Source: JBEKDJ01 sp050014415 (GTDB taxonomy: Bacteria; Desulfobacterota; BSN033; UBA1163). Taken from it: a stretch of DNA of 9,110 nucleotides. The translations under genes were made by a program, and so were the position numbers. Shown here piece after piece: positions 6,374 to 9,110 of this stretch (positions are counted from its first letter, which is position 1; every line of letters starts with the position of its first letter). The notes beneath the pieces were generated by a model. That model was not told the DNA's origin. It saw nothing but the letters and a program-made list of their open reading frames with translations, and did no database searches. The stretch covers positions 1 through 9,110 of the forward strand of contig JBEKDJ010000387.1 of assembly GCA_050014415.1 (NCBI GenBank), written 5' to 3'.

Positions 6374-7390
6374 ATGCGGAATGAGGCATATTCATACAAT
6401 GAGCTTGACGATGGGAGGGTTGTGTGCCTGACCTGTCAGAGAAGATGCACTCTTTCTCAGGGTAAAAATGGGTGGTGCAGAACGAGGATCAGTGAAGGTG
6501 GAAAACTTTATAGCCTGATCTATGGAGAAGTCTCCTCGATTTCGATCAATCCAATAGAAAAGAAGCCTGTCTTCCATTTCTTCCCAGGTTCGAGATGGCT
6601 TTCTGTCGGTAGTGTAGGATGTAACTTCCGCTGCCTCGGCTGCCAGAATTGGGACATAGCACACTGGAAGGAAGGTTCCATGTACACGGAATACCTGTCT
6701 CCAGAGGAATTGGCTTCCAAGGCGAAAGACACAGGGGCTTTGGGCATATCCTGGACCTTCAATGAGCCCGCGCTCTGGTTTGAATATACCCTGGATGGAG
6801 CCAAACTCGCAAAGGCTCAGGGGCTCTATACAAATTATGTTACGAATGGTTTTATCACAGAAGAGGCCTTCGATATGATCATCCCCTTCCTTGATGTTTA
6901 CAGGGTTGACATAAAAGGGTTCTCCGAGAGAACATATGAGAGAATAGGCCATATAGCAAGGTTCAATGGAATTCTTGAGATAACCAAGAAGGCAAAGGAA
7001 TATGGGATGCATGTTGAAGTTGTAACCAATGTTATCCCCGGATTTAATGATGATGAGAAAGAGATCAGGGGAATCGCATCATGGATAAGGAATGTCCTCG
7101 GCCCTGATGTTCCCTGGCATGTGACAAGGTTCTACCCGCACCTTGAACTGAGTCACCTCCACCCCACCCCTATCTCTGAACTCGAAAGGGCATGGTCGAT
7201 AGGAAAGGAAGAAGGACTCTGGTATGTCTATCTCGGAAATGTCCCTGGTCACAAGCTGGAAAATACATATTGCCATAAGTGTGGTGAACTTCTAGTAGAA
7301 AGATATAACTTTGAGATTATCAGAGCCAGGATTAAGGAAGATAGATGCTCGAAATGCGGGACCCTCATACCAGGAAGATTTAAGCCTTAA
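6374..7390 (+). CDS. amrS: AmmeMemoRadiSam-type radical SAM enzyme (AmrS-like)
   Basis: The 338-residue protein has three cysteine regions. An N-terminal knuckle has C18, C21, C25 and C35 (CLTCQRRC…GWC). The radical SAM motif is C83/C87/C90 in GCNFRCLGCQNW. A C-terminal zinc ribbon has C300, C303, C325 and C328. Family landmarks include PIEKKPVFHFFPGS, SWTFNEPALW, TNYVTNGF, VDIKGF and RFYPHLELSHLHPTP. These fit the AmrS family, related to pyruvate formate-lyase activating enzymes. Such enzymes cleave SAM to a 5'-deoxyadenosyl radical, but the biological substrate of AmrS is not established. Its usual genetic partners, AMMECR1-like and MEMO1-like proteins, are not in this window, and neither is a glycyl radical enzyme. 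ATG at 6374 is the first start after a TAA at 6362; no clear ribosome site is visible. A second radical SAM gene follows 131 bp downstream. Confidence 0.85.
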   Translation: MRNEAYSYNELDDGRVVCLTCQRRCTLSQGKNGWCRTRISEGGKLYSLIYGEVSSISINPIEKKPVFHFFPGSRWLSVGSVGCNFRCLGCQNWDIAHWKEGSMYTEYLSPEELASKAKDTGALGISWTFNEPALWFEYTLDGAKLAKAQGLYTNYVTNGFITEEAFDMIIPFLDVYRVDIKGFSERTYERIGHIARFNGILEITKKAKEYGMHVEVVTNVIPGFNDDEKEIRGIASWIRNVLGPDVPWHVTRFYPHLELSHLHPTPISELERAWSIGKEEGLWYVYLGNVPGHKLENTYCHKCGELLVERYNFEIIRARIKEDRCSKCGTLIPGRFKP

Positions 7391-7545
7391 TTAGGTTTCT
7401 TTGATTCATCTCCAAACAGGTGTGATGGGGTAAAATAATACTAAGGGCTCGAGACTTCACAATTTGCAGTGCTGACCACGATTTATGTCCGTTTTTGTTA
7501 GCCTCTTGAATTTGTAGGTTTGTGTTCATCCATCTTGGCAAGAGA

Positions 7546-8643
7546 ATGGCTCAGTGCGAAATATGTAATGCCAAATCGAGCTCCATCTCAGGGGAGCTCA
7601 ACGTATGCCGTAAGTGTATAAGGGAGAAACCTAAGGATGCCCTGTCAATTACAATGGAGGCTCACGGGAGAAGTAGGTCTGCCTTCGGACTACCTCAAAC
7701 GCCTCCGAAAGAACCCGGGGGTCTTCCCTGTAACCTCTGTGTGAATGAGTGTAGGATTCCGAAGAACGGAATGGGATACTGTGGATTGAGGAGAGTGGTG
7801 GGAGAAAGGCTAGCAGGGGTGTCCTCAGAGGAAGGCAAGCTCTCATGGTATCATGACCCCCTACCCACTAACTGTGTTGCTGACTGGGTATGTCCGGGAG
7901 GAACAGGTGCGGGCTATCCAGAGTATACATACTCCACGGGACCGGAGGTGGGGTACAAAAACCTCGCTGTGTTCTTCCATGCATGTTCCTTTGATTGTCT
8001 CCACTGTCAGAACTGGCAGTTTAGAAGGGAGACCCTGCGTTCTAAAACAATCCCTTTAGAAAAGCTTCTTTCAGATGTTGATAGAAAGACGTCCTGTATC
8101 TGTTATTTTGGGGGTGACCCATCACCCCAGCTTCCCTTTGCGCTGAAGGCTTCAAGACTTGCCCTCGAGAGAAATGAGGGGAGAATCCTCAGGATATGCT
8201 GGGAGACGAATGGATCCATGAATAAGGGGCTTGTCGATAAGATGGTAGAGCTTTCTTTGAGTTCCGGCGGCTGCATAAAGTTTGATCTGAAGGCATGGGA
8301 TGAAAATCTCCACATCGCCCTTACAGGTATCACCAATAAAAGAACACTGGAGAATTTTTCGAGGGTCGGCCAGAAGATCAAGACAAGATCTGAGCCCCCC
8401 CTCCTCATCGCAAGCACCCTTCTTGTGCCAGGCTATATAGATGAGAACGAGGTCAGGGACATCGCAAGATTCATCGCCTCCATAAGTCCTCATATCCCTT
8501 ATAGCCTTCTTGCCTTTCACCCCCATTTCTATATGTCAGACATGCCCCTAACAACAAAAGCCCTCGCAATGACATGTCTCAGAGTTGCTCACGAAGAGGG
8601 ATTAAACAATGTAAGGATTGGGAACCTTCATCTCCTCGTTTAA
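7546..8643 (+). CDS. Radical SAM protein, PflA/AmrS-related, with N-terminal zinc ribbon
   Basis: From ATG 7546 the protein has 365 residues; an in-frame GTG at 7522 would add eight with no obvious homology. I prefer the ATG because the first cysteine pair follows immediately. An N-terminal ribbon has C4, C7, C21 and C24. A second knuckle, C62, C65, C69 and C79 (CNLCVNEC…GYC), matches the spacing in the upstream AmrS-like protein. C110 and C116 lie in a loop with GGTGAGYPEYTYS. The radical SAM cluster cysteines are C147, C151 and C154 (ACSFDCLHCQNW). YFGGDPSPQ (187-195) is the SAM-binding 'GGE' equivalent, followed by CWETNG and KFDLKAW. The C-terminus (YSLLAFHPHFYMSDMPLTT … NVRIGNLHLL) mirrors the AmrS ending but lacks its zinc ribbon. 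Expression with the upstream gene is likely. The substrate is unknown, and it may activate or modify a protein or RNA. Confidence 0.8.
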   Translation: MAQCEICNAKSSSISGELNVCRKCIREKPKDALSITMEAHGRSRSAFGLPQTPPKEPGGLPCNLCVNECRIPKNGMGYCGLRRVVGERLAGVSSEEGKLSWYHDPLPTNCVADWVCPGGTGAGYPEYTYSTGPEVGYKNLAVFFHACSFDCLHCQNWQFRRETLRSKTIPLEKLLSDVDRKTSCICYFGGDPSPQLPFALKASRLALERNEGRILRICWETNGSMNKGLVDKMVELSLSSGGCIKFDLKAWDENLHIALTGITNKRTLENFSRVGQKIKTRSEPPLLIASTLLVPGYIDENEVRDIARFIASISPHIPYSLLAFHPHFYMSDMPLTTKALAMTCLRVAHEEGLNNVRIGNLHLLV

Positions 8644-8772
8644 CAAGGGGTAAAGTGGGAGAAATAGAAGATAGGAATCTGATGATTGAAGAATCAGTCT
8701 TTGTTTGATAAGAACTCGTTCTAGGGTGAGTTGAATATACTGAAAACAGAGACGTATGTCAGGCAAATTATC

Positions 8773-8834
8773 TATTACTATTTGAAATGTTGTTTTGAGA
8801 GAGGAAATTCAGAAATCACCATTTCAGGAAGGAG
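8773..8834 (+). repeat. Right copy of a possible direct repeat flanking the radical SAM pair
   Basis: GAAATGTTG (8784-8792), 28 bp, and ATTTCAGGAAGGAG (8821-8834) repeat the arrangement at 6217-6267 with the same spacing and orientation. The copy ends just before the stop codon of the convergent helix-turn-helix gene. Confidence 0.35.
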
Positions 8835-8837
8835 TCT

Positions 8838-9110
8838 CTATTTGCGGCGAACTGTCTTTTTGAGTTTCTTTCCCGAGATTTGAACTCGGCTCTTACCCCT
8901 CTTCACTCTCTTTCCCGCCCCTGGTGCAGAGGTAAAAAAGTCCCCTTCAAAACGTTTATCAATAATTCTCCTCACCAAGAAACTTACAACACTCTTGAAA
9001 TCTCCAGGTTCGATCTTCCCATGAACTTTTGCTACACCTAAAGCGTTCCGGGTCATCCCCGCAAGCTCTGCAATGTCCTTTACGGTGTATTTATATTCTA
9101 CCTTTGGTTT
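8838..9110 (-). CDS. Small basic helix-turn-helix protein, 3' part (start outside the window)
   Basis: The frame is open through the right edge of the window, so at least 90 residues are encoded and the true start lies beyond 9110. The internal ATG at 9054-9056 is unlikely to be the start, because the frame continues upstream with YKYTVKDIAELAG. That segment plus MTRNALGVAKVHGKIEPGDFKSVVSFLVRR reads as a helix-turn-helix: VKDIAELAG as the positioning helix, TRNALGVAKVHG as the recognition helix, then a supporting helix. The C-terminus (about the last 25 residues, GKRVKRGKSRVQISGKKLKKTVRRK) is strongly basic and probably disordered, suited to nucleic acid contact. It could be a phage or plasmid-type regulator, an excisionase-like factor or a general DNA-binding protein. 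The gene is convergent with the radical SAM pair. Confidence 0.6.
   Translation of the reverse strand, partial: KPKVEYKYTVKDIAELAGMTRNALGVAKVHGKIEPGDFKSVVSFLVRRIIDKRFEGDFFTSAPGAGKRVKRGKSRVQISGKKLKKTVRRK

Noticed and set aside
8684..8697. TGATT-GAAG-AATCA inverted repeat after the second radical SAM gene, as terminator
   Set aside because: The stem is only 5 bp and AT-rich, with an interrupted T-run, too weak to call.

Overview
The window looks like chromosomal accessory DNA from an anaerobic bacterium of mid GC content. Three radical SAM enzymes, a U32-family protein with many cysteines and a class III CoA-transferase would fit a deltaproteobacterial (Desulfobacterota) lineage or a similar strict anaerobe. 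That placement is inferred from gene content only, because there is no rRNA or other phylogenetic marker here.

Left edge (1-784): the window opens in the last 28 codons of a probable IS200/IS605-type Y1 transposase. A perfect 9-bp GC-rich hairpin of the kind found at the right ends of such elements follows at once. Directly behind it is a plus-strand ORF that resembles the C-terminal part of a larger protein, possibly a GHKL (Hsp90-like) ATPase. The simplest reading is an insertion that cut off the front of that gene. A small plus-strand gene with a GRAM/PH-like look comes next (881-1258). Its tail overlaps the convergent gene by 58 bp.

Middle left (1201-4002, minus strand): two genes 18 bp apart encode a U32-family protein with an extra cysteine cluster and a B12-binding radical SAM protein of the BchE-like type. 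They look like one transcription unit and probably one biochemical module of unknown product. About 800 bp without a convincing gene follows (4003-4799). It holds a short inverted repeat and one ribosome-binding site leading only to a 7-codon reading frame.

Middle right (4800-6373): a complete CaiB/BaiF class III CoA-transferase lies on the minus strand. It has a good Shine-Dalgarno site and a near-consensus sigma70-type promoter whose -35 box overlaps a small palindrome. The rest of this divergent intergenic region holds a decayed copy of a dispersed repeat and one arm of a possible direct repeat.

Right (6374-8643, plus strand): two related radical SAM enzymes stand in tandem. The first is AmrS-like (AmmeMemoRadiSam type) with a C-terminal zinc ribbon. 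The second carries its zinc ribbon at the N-terminus. Neither an AMMECR1-like nor a MEMO1-like partner is present in the window. The right edge carries the 3' part of a minus-strand gene for a small basic helix-turn-helix protein that continues outside the window.

I found no CRISPR array, tRNA or rRNA. The most interesting parts are the U32/B12-radical-SAM pair, the radical SAM tandem, and the transposon-truncated gene at the left edge.
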